DNA from: Pedobacter zeae
GTDB lineage: Bacteria > Bacteroidota > Bacteroidia > Sphingobacteriales > Sphingobacteriaceae
Reading direction: 5' to 3'
NCBI RefSeq assembly: GCF_014196715.1
Contig: NZ_JACIEF010000003.1
Location: forward strand, 277,874 to 341,873
DNA length: 64,000 bases
In this document: in pieces, positions 17,500 through 25,604 of the stretch
Layout: the number at the start of each line of letters is the position of its first letter
Numbering within the stretch: the stretch's first letter is position 1
Notes under the pieces: model-generated
Databases searched by the model: none
What the model saw: only the letters and a program-made list of their open reading frames with translations
Told to the model about the DNA's origin: nothing
Position numbers and translations under genes: made by a program

Positions 17500-17860
17500 C
17501 CTGCTAAGCGAAGGAACCCTTGTTCATAAACCCGATTGAGCGGAATAGCCCGCATCCCGATTTTTTCATCGGGAGAGGACTATAAGCGAAAGCGGGACTG
17601 CAAACCGCCAAGAACTACAAGCCGATCATTTCCCATTCCTAAAATTATTTTTTTAAGGAGCGCAATACTAGTACAAAACAGCAACTTTCCTCCCATTTTA
17701 CGCTTATACGCTTTCCCGAAAGTTCGGAATACCTCGTTGCTGCAGGGTAACGCTTCAACCGGGGCTAAATGGCCAGTTCAGCATTTCATTTTTGAAGCTG
17801 CGAAGAATGAAATGAAAAGTGGGACTACATGCGGTCAAGGGTAACTAAACGCTCATTTCC
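17500..17860. repeat. Structured non-coding block, likely a dispersed element
   Basis: In the 729-base gap between gcvT and the glycosyltransferase lies a stretch richer in G and C than the other spacers. It holds several hairpins: CATCCCGAT/ATCGGGA around a T-run (17553-17573), TTCCCGAAAGTTCGGAA (17712-17728), and ATTTCATT/AATGAAAT with a 15-base loop (17783-17813). It also has the paired phrases 'AGCGAAAGCGGGACTG' and 'TACGCTTATACGCTTT'. A frame of about 100 codons crosses it but lacks protein-like features. I read it as a repeated intergenic element or structured RNA; flanking bases 17248-17499 and 17861-17976 show nothing clear. Confidence 0.5.
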
Positions 17861-17976
17861 TAATCTCATTCTCTGAAATGCCAACCGATAGGATAAATAA
17901 AGAATTATAGTACGTGGAGACACAGACCATGATAATGACGATCCAGTTGAAAATATTAAAATCTTTCCTGATCAAG

Positions 17977-19179
17977 CTAGGCCTGTACCAATTCCTCGTA
18001 TATCTTCAACATTTTACCCGAGATCAGATGAACACCATGATCGTTCTCCACAGTTTTCCGGGCGTTCTCCCCTATTTCCATCCAGCGTTTAGGATTAATG
18101 ATACACTGCAGAATAGAGCGGTAAAATTCATCTGCCGTATCGGCAATTAAAATGTCGTAACCATGCCTGCAATTAATGCCCTCGGCAGCGGTAGTAGTAG
18201 CAATGATGCATTTTTTCATCGCCATTCCTTCAATAATCTTCACCCGCATACCGGTACCCGAAATTAATGGGACAATCATTATTGCCTTCGAGTTCATAAA
18301 CTCTATTGCATCAAAAACCTCTCCTTCTACAATCAGGTTTTCAGAATCATATTCGAAAAAATGTTTTTGCATATTTTTCCCTGCGATGTAAAAACGGAGG
18401 TCTTTGTTCAGCTTTTCGATATCCGGCCATATATCGTCCAGAAACCATTCCAACCCTTCCTGGTTGGGCCGCCAGTCCATTGCACCCAAATGAAAAAGTG
18501 TAGGAAAACTGGTTTTCGTTTTATCTGTTTTATATTTATCCAGATCAATAGCCACCGGAAAGACCGACATGGGCACTTCGCAGCCGAAGCGCAGAATACT
18601 CTGCCTGTCAGGCTCGCTGATAGCAAAAATCTGGTGGAAACGGTTAATCTGATCCGTTTCGTAAGCTTTAAGTCTTTGAGCTAAAAACGCAAGATATTTA
18701 CGCCGGATAAGAAATTTTTCTGAATGTGAGAGACGTTCCCAAAGGGTAAATTCGATATTGTGTGCCCTGTAAATCAGTTTGGCATTACTGTTTGCCTTTA
18801 CCACATCCAGGTAAGGTACCACAAAAAGACCTTCGAACTGGATAATATCGAAAGTATTTTCGCGGAGAACGTTTTCCAGTTGCCGCGCCGCATCTTCACT
18901 GTAAAAACGGGAAACGTTATATGATTCGTTAGTAAATATGTTAAAAAACGCCGACCATATATTTACATCCGTATCCAAATCGTGAGTATGGTATTTAATC
19001 TGTTCAAAAACAGGATCGTAAATATCTTCAATATCAACACGGCCTTTTGTGGGGTTGAGACTGAACAATGTAATATCTGCACCAAGTTGCAGCAAACCTT
19101 TTATGGTGTTGTAAACCACTATAGGATAACCACTATTTGGCGGAAATGGAATCCGCTTGGTAATCAACAGAATTTTCAC
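17977..19179 (-). CDS. Glycosyltransferase, family 4 (GT-B fold)
   Basis: A 400-residue cytoplasmic retaining glycosyltransferase. The N-terminus 'KILLITKRIPFPPNSGYP' is the typical acceptor-side Rossmann start with the glycine-containing loop, and the donor-side signature 'VPLISGTGMRVKIIEGMAM' (about 313-331) holds the conserved Glu that binds the nucleotide-sugar. Translation appears to start with GTG at 19177-19179. It lies 22 bases downstream of rnhB on the same strand and may be co-transcribed. The likely role is in surface polysaccharide or glycolipid synthesis; donor and acceptor are unknown. Confidence 0.9.
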   Translation of the reverse strand: MKILLITKRIPFPPNSGYPIVVYNTIKGLLQLGADITLFSLNPTKGRVDIEDIYDPVFEQIKYHTHDLDTDVNIWSAFFNIFTNESYNVSRFYSEDAARQLENVLRENTFDIIQFEGLFVVPYLDVVKANSNAKLIYRAHNIEFTLWERLSHSEKFLIRRKYLAFLAQRLKAYETDQINRFHQIFAISEPDRQSILRFGCEVPMSVFPVAIDLDKYKTDKTKTSFPTLFHLGAMDWRPNQEGLEWFLDDIWPDIEKLNKDLRFYIAGKNMQKHFFEYDSENLIVEGEVFDAIEFMNSKAIMIVPLISGTGMRVKIIEGMAMKKCIIATTTAAEGINCRHGYDILIADTADEFYRSILQCIINPKRWMEIGENARKTVENDHGVHLISGKMLKIYEELVQA

Positions 19180-19201
19180 AATGTGGTGAAATTACGAAAT
19201 T

Positions 19202-19810
19202 TTAGGCGTTTTTTGAAAACAGATCCAACTGCGGATCACTAACATTAAAAGTTCTGCGGTGAAAAGGCGACAGTCCGATCTCGATCACAGCTTTACGGTG
19301 GGCCGTTGTGGGATAACCTTTATTCTGCATCCAATTATAATGCGGATAATCGGCATGAAGGTTGGTCATGTATTCGTCGCGGTGTGTTTTGGCCAATATC
19401 GACGCCGCAGCAATGTTCAGGTATTTACCATCCCCTTTAACAATGCAGCTATGTGGAATCTGTGGATAAGCCTTAAACCGGTTGCCATCAATCACCAGGT
19501 ATTGAGGTTGGGTATGCAATTTCTCAATTGCCCTGTGCATGGCCAGAAAGGATGCATTTAAAATATTGATGCGGTCTATTTCTTCATGATCACAGGAGGC
19601 CACCGCCCAGGCTAATGCTTGCCGCTCAATAATTGGCCTTAATAGCGCACGCTGATCGTGCGATAATTGTTTCGAGTCGTTTAAACCTTCCAGCACAAAA
19701 CCTTTTGGTAAAATCACCGCAGCAGCAAAAACAGGACCCGCAAGGCAACCCCTTCCAGCTTCATCACATCCGGCCTCTAACAATTCATCCTGGTAGCAGT
19801 TTAACAACAT
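19202..19810 (-). CDS. rnhB: Ribonuclease HII
   Basis: RNase HII cuts RNA in RNA-DNA hybrids and starts removal of single ribonucleotides from DNA. The 202-residue product shows the family's '[16 protein letters not shown]' motif (Asp16, Glu17 of the metal site), '[15 protein letters not shown]' with a third acidic residue, and '[15 protein letters not shown]' with the last catalytic Asp. Length and start ('[10 protein letters not shown]') match the Bacteroidota members. A TAAATTTG element ends only 4 bases before the ATG, suggesting a leaderless mRNA. The downstream glycosyltransferase follows by 22 bases. Confidence 0.96.
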   Translation of the reverse strand: MLLNCYQDELLEAGCDEAGRGCLAGPVFAAAVILPKGFVLEGLNDSKQLSHDQRALLRPIIERQALAWAVASCDHEEIDRINILNASFLAMHRAIEKLHTQPQYLVIDGNRFKAYPQIPHSCIVKGDGKYLNIAAASILAKTHRDEYMTNLHADYPHYNWMQNKGYPTTAHRKAVIEIGLSPFHRRTFNVSDPQLDLFSKNA

Positions 19811-19814
19811 GTTA

Positions 19815-19822
19815 CAAATTTA
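19815..19822 (-). promoter_or_regulatory. Putative -7 element of rnhB
   Basis: The minus strand reads TAAATTTG, an exact TAnnTTTG match, 4 bases before the rnhB ATG. If it is used, transcription would begin at or next to the start codon. Confidence 0.35.
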
Positions 19823-19942
19823 CTGAAATAGAGATACTAAGGAAATTATTTTGTTCAATATCTTTTAAATCTTAATTTTAGGATAACTTGCTTGAAGTTA
19901 TAATGAGAATAATGTTTTAAAAGCACCTAGCCCCTATCTATC

Positions 19943-20008
19943 CGTCATGCTGAATTTATTTCAGCATCTTTTTAGCATGAAAGACCCTGAAATAAATTCA
20001 GGGTGACG
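19943..20008. repeat. REP-like palindrome, best-preserved copy
   Basis: CGTCATGCTGAATTTATTTCAG faces CTGAAATAAATTCAGGGTGACG over 22 positions with few mismatches, around a centre that itself contains AGCATC..GCATGA. This is the cleanest member of the GTCAT-ended family in the window and sits between rnhB and the TfoX-N gene. Confidence 0.8.
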
Positions 20009-20090
20009 ACCGCCTTAAATAAAAGCCGGTTCAAACTGTCCAAAGGAAATATTAATTATCTAACTCATATTAATACAAGAATTTTAAAGC

Positions 20091-20429
20091 ATGAAATACA
20101 ACGAAACCCTTGCGCTGCGCGTGGCCGAACGTTTACAGCATATACCCGATGTGGAAGAAAAACTGATGTTTAACGGACTGATATTTATGGTGAACGGTAA
20201 GATGTGTATTGGCATTTCGAAAAACGGCATGATGGTGCGGCTCGATCCGAATACCCTGGAAACTTTATCAGATAAAGATGGCTGGGAACAAATGGTGATG
20301 GGCGGACGCCCGATGAAAGGTTACATTTCGGTTTCAGAAGACGTATTAAGCCGAAACGATGAACTCGATTTCTGGGTTAAGCTCGCCCTGGACTTCAATC
20401 CTTTTGCTAAAGCATCAAAAAAGAAATAG
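20091..20429 (+). CDS. TfoX N-terminal domain protein
   Basis: A 112-residue cytoplasmic protein made of the TfoX/Sxy N-terminal domain alone, recognisable by 'EEKLMFNGLIFMVNGKMCIGI' in two adjacent strands and the later 'MGGRPMKGYISVSED' segment. Full TfoX/Sxy regulates competence in Gammaproteobacteria; stand-alone N-domain proteins are widespread in Bacteroidota and have no established role there, so a competence function should not be assumed. It starts at the ATG at 20091, 82 bases after the palindrome, and ends in a basic tail. Confidence 0.85.
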   Translation: MKYNETLALRVAERLQHIPDVEEKLMFNGLIFMVNGKMCIGISKNGMMVRLDPNTLETLSDKDGWEQMVMGGRPMKGYISVSEDVLSRNDELDFWVKLALDFNPFAKASKKK

Positions 20430-20506
20430 CGTATAAATCACTAAATAACTCAAAACTAGCAGGAACCATATTTTTTCATTATTTTTACGAGTCTAATCGA
20501 ATATCA

Positions 20507-21115
20507 ATGAAAAAAAGAGCTGTTATAGCGGCATTCCTGCTATTTACTTCATTTATTGTACTGGCTCAGGTAGAAACTACCACATTAACCGAAATACCAC
20601 AACGGGCTGCAATATCAAAAGCCAAATTACCAAAGGGACATTATTGCGAGTATTGTAAGCTTAACTATCCGGAATCACATTTTCCCTGCATTATGAAATC
20701 AATAAAAGGGAAACTCGACGCTGCAACCGGCGAGATCAATTTTACAGCCGGACAGCCCATTAGTGGCATTGTAGTAAAGGGAAGTAAAGATACCGGAGAC
20801 TTACTTACCTTAATTACCAATGAAAAAGGTGAAATAGAATTTAATAATACCACAACGGGAAATTACAAATTTGTGGTTTCTGTACCTTCAACCAATCCGA
20901 ATTCGAGGGTAGCAGGTTCTCCGATTGGGGGGATAGTAGTTAAAGGAGGCAAAAGCCCAAAAGGCAGTTCAATTACCTTAATTACCACTGAAAATGGAGA
21001 AATCGAACTCCAAAATATTTCGGCTGGGAAGTATAAATTTACTGCTCTGGGTGCTTCTGAAGATGAAAAAAACAACCCGTTATTTAAATCAATCTATTCA
21101 GAAAAGGTAAACTGA
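20507..21115 (+). CDS. Secreted protein with Cys-rich N-part and two TTR-like repeats
   Basis: A 202-residue protein with a signal peptide ending 'FIVLA' before QVETTT. The mature N-part contains 'GHYCEYCKLNYPESHFPC', a CxxC pair plus a third Cys, unusual for a small secreted protein and suggestive of a metal or disulfide site. Two repeats follow, about 45 residues each: 'GQPISGIVVKGSKDTGD..LTLITNEKGEIEF' and 'GSPIGGIVVKGGKSPKG..ITLITTENGEIEL', both ending in 'G-N/K-Y-K-F'. That last pattern is typical of transthyretin/CNA-B-like beta sandwiches. No named family is recognised. Function unknown. Confidence 0.8.
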   Translation: MKKRAVIAAFLLFTSFIVLAQVETTTLTEIPQRAAISKAKLPKGHYCEYCKLNYPESHFPCIMKSIKGKLDAATGEINFTAGQPISGIVVKGSKDTGDLLTLITNEKGEIEFNNTTTGNYKFVVSVPSTNPNSRVAGSPIGGIVVKGGKSPKGSSITLITTENGEIELQNISAGKYKFTALGASEDEKNNPLFKSIYSEKVN

Positions 21116-21227
21116 TCATATCCATCATAATTTCGTTAAATTTACGCTAAGTTTCATTTTTTGGCACTGTTATGGAATCTTTCAAAACTGTGCATCTTTA
21201 AGTTGTTACACATTTAAAACACACATT

Positions 21228-21758
21228 ATGAAACGTTTAAATTTAATATTGAGCCTTGGCCTTCTTATGCTAAGCATTCAATCATTTGCCCAAACCGATA
21301 AAGAAACTACGGCAAAAATCGTAGCGGATAAGAATTATATTTTTGTTGCCAATACTGCCCTGCCAATGTCGAACAATGACGTTAACAGGATATTGTCTAT
21401 GATGCCGGGCAGCCAGGCAGGCTCTGCAATAAACCTGACCGGATCTCAATATGACGTGAAGGTCACCAAAGACAGCATTGTTGCTTACCTGCCTTATTTT
21501 GGACGATCTTTTTCCGCTCCGATGGACCCAACGCAAGGCGGCATTAAGTTTACCTCGAAAGATTTTACCTACACCGAATCGAAAAACAAAAAAGGTTTGT
21601 ACACCATCCAGATTAATACAAACGATGTAAAAAGGGAAAATTACCGGTTTACCATTAATATTTCTACCAATGGCTATGCTTCTTTAACCGCTAGCAGTGT
21701 AAATAAACAGCCCATCGTTTTTAATGGTTATTTAGACGAGCCGAAGAAAAAAGATTAA
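21228..21758 (+). CDS. DUF4251 secreted protein
   Basis: A 176-residue protein with signal peptide 'LILSLGLLMLSIQSFA' and mature start QTDKE. The body has the DUF4251 hallmarks: 'YIFVANTALPMSNNDVNRIL', 'DSIVAYLPYFGRSFSAPMD', 'GGIKFTSKDFTYTES' and a C-terminal region of alternating strands ending 'PIVFNGYLDE'. DUF4251 proteins are common in Bacteroidota, exported and of unknown function. It is alone on its transcript as far as can be seen; a degenerate repeat of the AAGCTCAAT type lies downstream. Confidence 0.88.
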   Translation: MKRLNLILSLGLLMLSIQSFAQTDKETTAKIVADKNYIFVANTALPMSNNDVNRILSMMPGSQAGSAINLTGSQYDVKVTKDSIVAYLPYFGRSFSAPMDPTQGGIKFTSKDFTYTESKNKKGLYTIQINTNDVKRENYRFTINISTNGYASLTASSVNKQPIVFNGYLDEPKKKD

Positions 21759-21808
21759 AATTTGTAATCTTGAACCTGTCGAATGACCTATTAAATCATA
21801 TTAAAGCA

Positions 21809-21850
21809 TTTTGATACTTCTTCAAGCTCAATACAGGCTAAGCTCAATGT
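21809..21850. repeat. AAGCTCAAT-type degenerate repeat
   Basis: TTTGATACTTCTTCAAGCTCAATACAGGCTAAGCTCAAT. It is the reverse-complement relative of the unit at 59363-59403, matching over about 40 bases with scattered changes. It lies between the convergent DUF4251 and glutaminyl cyclase genes. Confidence 0.6.
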
Positions 21851-21868
21851 AACATGTCGACAACTAAA

Positions 21869-22951
21869 TTATTTCTTTACCAGTTCGATCTGAAAAATAT
21901 GTGGCCATTTTTTGCCGGTAACCCAAAGCTTTTTACCGGCTTTATCGTAAGCGATTCCATTTAATACATTATTGGCTTTTTCATCTTCAGTTTTAAAATA
22001 ATCCGATGGCAACAGTCCTGACAAATCAATCTTGCTTTCAACGGCCCCCGTTTCCGGGTTGATGATCATGATTTCATTGGTAGTATAAACGTTTGCATAA
22101 ATTTTACCATCAATAATTTCAAGTTCGTTCAGGTTCTGGATGGCTCCTTTATTATCAAAAACATCGATCGAACCAATTTTTTGATAGGTATCTTTATTCA
22201 GGAAAAAGATGGTGTTTGAACCATCGGTATTGAATACTTTTTGTCCGTCAAAAGCCAATCCCCAGCCTTCTCTTCCGGTGGTATAAGAAAACTCAGCTAA
22301 TTTCTTGAAAGTAGCCTTATCATAAACAAAGCCCACTTTTTCGCGATAAGTAAGCTGGATAATCTTGTCTCCTATTACGGTAATACCTTCGCCAAAATAC
22401 TGTTTGTCTAAATCTGTTTTCTGAAGAACTTTCCCTGTTGATGGATCTACCTTACGCAGGCTTGAGTGCCCGTAATCGCCGGCACTTTCGTAGAAAAAAC
22501 CATCATGATATTCTAAACCTTCCACATACGAAGCGGTATCGTGAGGTAAGGTCTTAATCACCTTATAGCCGTACTCAGCGGGAGCCTTTGCAGCTAAAAC
22601 ATTAATATTTGAGGTTAAATCTTCGGATTTTCCGGCACCATATATTTTTGCTGTTATCAGGTGATTACCCAGTTTCAAACCTTCGGTTTTAAGCTTGATA
22701 GCCGAAGTATCGGCTTTTGAAATCATTTTAATGGTATCGATCAGGTAAATTACAGAATCTACTTTCTGCTCGGTACCAAATTGTAATTTAACATCAAATT
22801 CCTTTCCTGACGGTACATTAAGACCTGTCATTGGTGAAAGAAAGCTACGGTAAGTGGTAGTAGAACTGTCTTTACAAGCACTCATGGAGGCGAGCACAGC
22901 TGCAATAAACATAAAATTTTTAACGGGATTAATCTTCAGGCCAAAACGCAT
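21869..22951 (-). CDS. Glutaminyl-peptide cyclotransferase lipoprotein
   Basis: The enzyme converts an N-terminal Gln of exported proteins to pyroglutamate. In the 360-residue protein, a signal peptide with lipobox 'ASMSAC' (Cys26) is followed by a beta-propeller-like body of the plant/bacterial glutamine cyclotransferase family: 'TASYVEGLEYHDGFFYES', 'YFGEGITVIGDKIIQLTY', 'GREGWGLAFDG', 'NELEIIDGKIYANVYTTN' and 'VLNGIAYDKAGKKLWVTGK'. Residues 30-120 form a preceding Ig-like region. The start overlaps the end of yraN by 23 bases, so translation is probably coupled. At least eight proteins in this window have Gln right after the predicted signal peptidase I site, the expected substrates. Confidence 0.92.
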   Translation of the reverse strand: MRFGLKINPVKNFMFIAAVLASMSACKDSSTTTYRSFLSPMTGLNVPSGKEFDVKLQFGTEQKVDSVIYLIDTIKMISKADTSAIKLKTEGLKLGNHLITAKIYGAGKSEDLTSNINVLAAKAPAEYGYKVIKTLPHDTASYVEGLEYHDGFFYESAGDYGHSSLRKVDPSTGKVLQKTDLDKQYFGEGITVIGDKIIQLTYREKVGFVYDKATFKKLAEFSYTTGREGWGLAFDGQKVFNTDGSNTIFFLNKDTYQKIGSIDVFDNKGAIQNLNELEIIDGKIYANVYTTNEIMIINPETGAVESKIDLSGLLPSDYFKTEDEKANNVLNGIAYDKAGKKLWVTGKKWPHIFQIELVKK

Positions 22952-23294
22952 CTTCTATATGGTTTAAATTATAATTTTTATTTTTTGTAAAAGTAATCGC
23001 AATAATATCAAAACGGATATCATTTTGATGGTTCATCAAGTCAATATAAGCATTAGCAGCGAATTCCATCTGTATTTGTTTGGCTTTATGTACAAATTCT
23101 TCCGGCTGTCCAAATGTAACCGAGCTCCGTGATTTAACCTCAACGAAAATCATGATCCCGTTTTTATATGCGATTAAATCAACTTCGGCTTTACCATGGG
23201 TCCAGTTTTCGTCCAAAACCTCATATCCATGATCTTCAAGATATTGTTTGGCAATTTTTTCGCCTTCTTTACCTAAATCGTTATGGAGCGCCAT
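22929..23294 (-). CDS. YraN/UPF0102 nuclease-fold protein
   Basis: A 121-residue cytoplasmic protein of the YraN family. The restriction-endonuclease-like core is visible: 'DLGKEGEKIAKQYLEDHGYEVL', then 'AEVDLIAYKNGIMIFVEVKSR' with the D..ExK active-site pattern (Asp in 'VDLIA', Glu and Lys in 'VEVKS'). The family is often near rnhB, as here within 3 kb, and is linked by context to DNA processing, but no activity is firmly established. It overlaps the glutaminyl cyclase gene by 23 bases at its 3' end. Confidence 0.93.
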   Translation of the reverse strand: MALHNDLGKEGEKIAKQYLEDHGYEVLDENWTHGKAEVDLIAYKNGIMIFVEVKSRSSVTFGQPEEFVHKAKQIQMEFAANAYIDLMNHQNDIRFDIIAITFTKNKNYNLNHIEDAFWPED

Positions 23295-23370
23295 AGTTTA
23301 TTGAATTTTTAACGTCAGATGTAAATGACCGGGTTTTACTGCTTATCTGGCACGGCGACGGACTAAGAAA

Positions 23371-23499
23371 TCGTCATTTCGGGCAGAGTGTAATAAAGTT
23401 GAGAACTACTGGTTCTTACCTAAGCTAACTCCGTCTCAAAATGGATCTCTACCTCCCTGTACGGGCAGGAGCTCCACAGCTTTCCGATCGGGATGACGT
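23371..23499. repeat. REP-like element between dnaG and yraN
   Basis: The left end TCGTCATTTCGGGC faces the right end GATCGGGATGACG, separated by about 100 bases that include the small inner palindromes GAGAACTACTGGTTCTTAC and CCTGTACGGGCAGG. It is the longest member of the GTCAT-ended family here and fills most of the spacer. Confidence 0.65.
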
Positions 23500-23511
23500 A
23501 CCTTTTGTCGT

Positions 23512-25494
23512 TTACTTAACAATAACCGAACCTAAAAACTTCGATATCTCCCTTTCCACACCTTTGATTACTCCATAACGCTGCATCAAAACCATCTGGT
23601 TATCCTCGTTCTTTTCTTCTTTGATTTCTTTTAAAAGATTCATCAATATCTTTTCTACCTTTCGCTTTTTCAGGTGGAAAATGCCGCCCAAAATAGTGGC
23701 TTTTAAATTCATCGACTCGTCTTTAACATAAATGAGGTGTTTATTTAACCAGTTTTCACTTAAAGTATGCTCAGATGTTGAAAGTGTAATGGCCAGGTCG
23801 GCAATTGATCTATCTTCATGTTTAATAAAATGGCTCGATGTTGGTAAACGGCCGTTATCTATTTCAGTTTTATAATAATCAATAATCTGTTTACAGAGAG
23901 GGTCATCAAATTCAACATCAGCCAGATTCTGCATAATAAACGGGCCAATGTACATATCATCTATTTTATCCCAGTTTACGAATTCGTGCCCATAGGCCAA
24001 TAAAAGCCTTACGATTTCCTTTTCCTGAAATTCCTCTTCTTCTACGGACGGCTGTTCGTAGCCCATGGGACCGGCACTATCGTCCCACAAATCATCAGGC
24101 GGGCCAAGTGGCTCAGGCGGGCCAGAAGAATAAGGTTTCGGGCTTGCCGATGGGTTTGCCTTTTGGTTGTTATCGAAGTTTTTTTTCAGCTTGGCTGAGC
24201 GCATTTTATTCAGCTCACCTAATAAAATGTGCTCGTCAATTTCGAGCAAACTACTGCATTCTCTGATAAAAACCGAAGCTTTGATCTGATCGGGGATCTT
24301 GGCAATACTTTCTACAATATCGCGGATAATACCTGCACGTTTAATAGGATCGTTGCCGGCATCTTTAAGCAGCACATTTGCCTTGTATAAAATAAAATCC
24401 TTTCTGTTCTGTTCGAGATAGCTCTTAAAAGCACCGGCACCAACATGGTGCATATACGAATCCGGATCGTGCCCATCAGGGAAGGAAACAATTTTTACAT
24501 TCAAACCTTCTTCCAGAATCATATCCAAACCACGCAGCGAGGCTTTAATACCTGCAGCATCACCATCAAACAAAATGGTAATGTTTTGGGTAAAACGGCC
24601 AATCAGTTTGATCTGCTCAACGGTTAATGATGTGCCGGAAGAAGCCACCACGTTTTCGATTCCGGCCTGATGTACCGAGAGAACATCGGCATAACCTTCG
24701 GCAAGGTAACAGTTATCGAGATCACGAATAGCTTTTTTAGCATGAAATAGCCCATAAAGTACATTCGATTTATGATAGATTTCACTTTCGGGCGAGTTTA
24801 CATATTTAGGAACATTTTTATCGGTTTTAAGCGTTCTGCCACCAAAACCTATAATCCTACCTGTAAAATTATGGATCGGGAACATGACTCGTCCACGAAA
24901 ACGGTCGTAAATTTTACCGTTATCATTTTTGATCGACAATCCTGTGGATTCCAGAAATTCTAATTTATGCCCCTGGCCGGTGGCGCTTTGTGTTAACGCA
25001 TCCCAAACATCGGGCGAATAACCCACTTCGAATTTTTTAAGAATATCTTCTCTAAAACCGCGTTCTTTAAAATAACTTAAACCAATGCCCCTGCCTTCCT
25101 CGGTATCCCACAGCTGTTTTACAAAAAAAGACGAAGCATATTGCGAAACAATGTAGAGGCTCTCTTTAGCGCTCTGTGTTTCAGCATCCTGAGGGCTTAG
25201 TTCAGTTTCTTCAACTTCTATGTTGTATTTATTGGCTAAAAACTTAAGGGCTTCCGGATATGAATATTTTTCATGATCCATAATAAAGCGTACCGAATCG
25301 CCTCCTTTACCGCAACCAAAACATTTGTAAATACCCTTGGTTACGGATACATGGAAAGAAGGCGTTTTTTCGCCATGGAAAGGGCAATTACCAATTAAAC
25401 TGGTCCCGCGTTTCTTTAGGTGCACAAAATCCCCAACTACCTCCTCAATGCGGGCGGTATCCATTATCTTATCTATCGTTTCGCGGTTTATCAT
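23512..25494 (-). CDS. dnaG: DNA primase
   Basis: DnaG makes the RNA primers for replication. The 660-residue protein has, in order: the CHC2 zinc-binding domain (Cys37, His40, Cys58, Cys61 in 'NCPFHGEKTPSFHV' and 'YKCFGCGKGGD'), the RNA polymerase core with 'YFKERGFREDILKKFEVGYSP' and 'RVMFPIHNFTGRIIGFGGR', and the TOPRIM region with 'LAEGYADVLSVHQAG' and 'LFDGDAAGIKA'. A Pro/Ser-rich linker at about 450-490 leads to the C-terminal helicase-binding domain. The start is the ATG at 25492-25494. A REP-like palindrome lies just downstream. Confidence 0.97.
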   Translation of the reverse strand: MINRETIDKIMDTARIEEVVGDFVHLKKRGTSLIGNCPFHGEKTPSFHVSVTKGIYKCFGCGKGGDSVRFIMDHEKYSYPEALKFLANKYNIEVEETELSPQDAETQSAKESLYIVSQYASSFFVKQLWDTEEGRGIGLSYFKERGFREDILKKFEVGYSPDVWDALTQSATGQGHKLEFLESTGLSIKNDNGKIYDRFRGRVMFPIHNFTGRIIGFGGRTLKTDKNVPKYVNSPESEIYHKSNVLYGLFHAKKAIRDLDNCYLAEGYADVLSVHQAGIENVVASSGTSLTVEQIKLIGRFTQNITILFDGDAAGIKASLRGLDMILEEGLNVKIVSFPDGHDPDSYMHHVGAGAFKSYLEQNRKDFILYKANVLLKDAGNDPIKRAGIIRDIVESIAKIPDQIKASVFIRECSSLLEIDEHILLGELNKMRSAKLKKNFDNNQKANPSASPKPYSSGPPEPLGPPDDLWDDSAGPMGYEQPSVEEEEFQEKEIVRLLLAYGHEFVNWDKIDDMYIGPFIMQNLADVEFDDPLCKQIIDYYKTEIDNGRLPTSSHFIKHEDRSIADLAITLSTSEHTLSENWLNKHLIYVKDESMNLKATILGGIFHLKKRKVEKILMNLLKEIKEEKNEDNQMVLMQRYGVIKGVEREISKFLGSVIVK

Positions 25495-25519
25495 ATACGC
25501 TCTGCTCTTCCCTCTTATT

Positions 25520-25598
25520 TAACCACAAAGATAACGGAGAAAAAACACAAAGCACACAGAGAAAAATTTCTTTGTGTGCTTTGCGAACTTCGCGGTTA
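25520..25598. repeat. AACCACAAAG-type inverted repeat
   Basis: AACCACAAAG..CACAAAGCACACAGAG on the left faces CTTTGTGTGCTTTGCGAACTTCGCGGTT on the right, forming a long imperfect hairpin with the core AAAGCACACA/TGTGTGCTTT. A relative without the second arm is at 53592-53646. It lies between dnaG and the broken SGNH gene. Confidence 0.65.
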
Positions 25599-25604
25599 AA
25601 AAAT

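Noticed and set aside
17536-17844. Open frame of about 100 codons in the non-coding block upstream of the glycosyltransferase
   Set aside because: It crosses several strong hairpins, is rich in Arg, Pro and Ser with no domain pattern or start context, and looks like chance reading through a repeated element.
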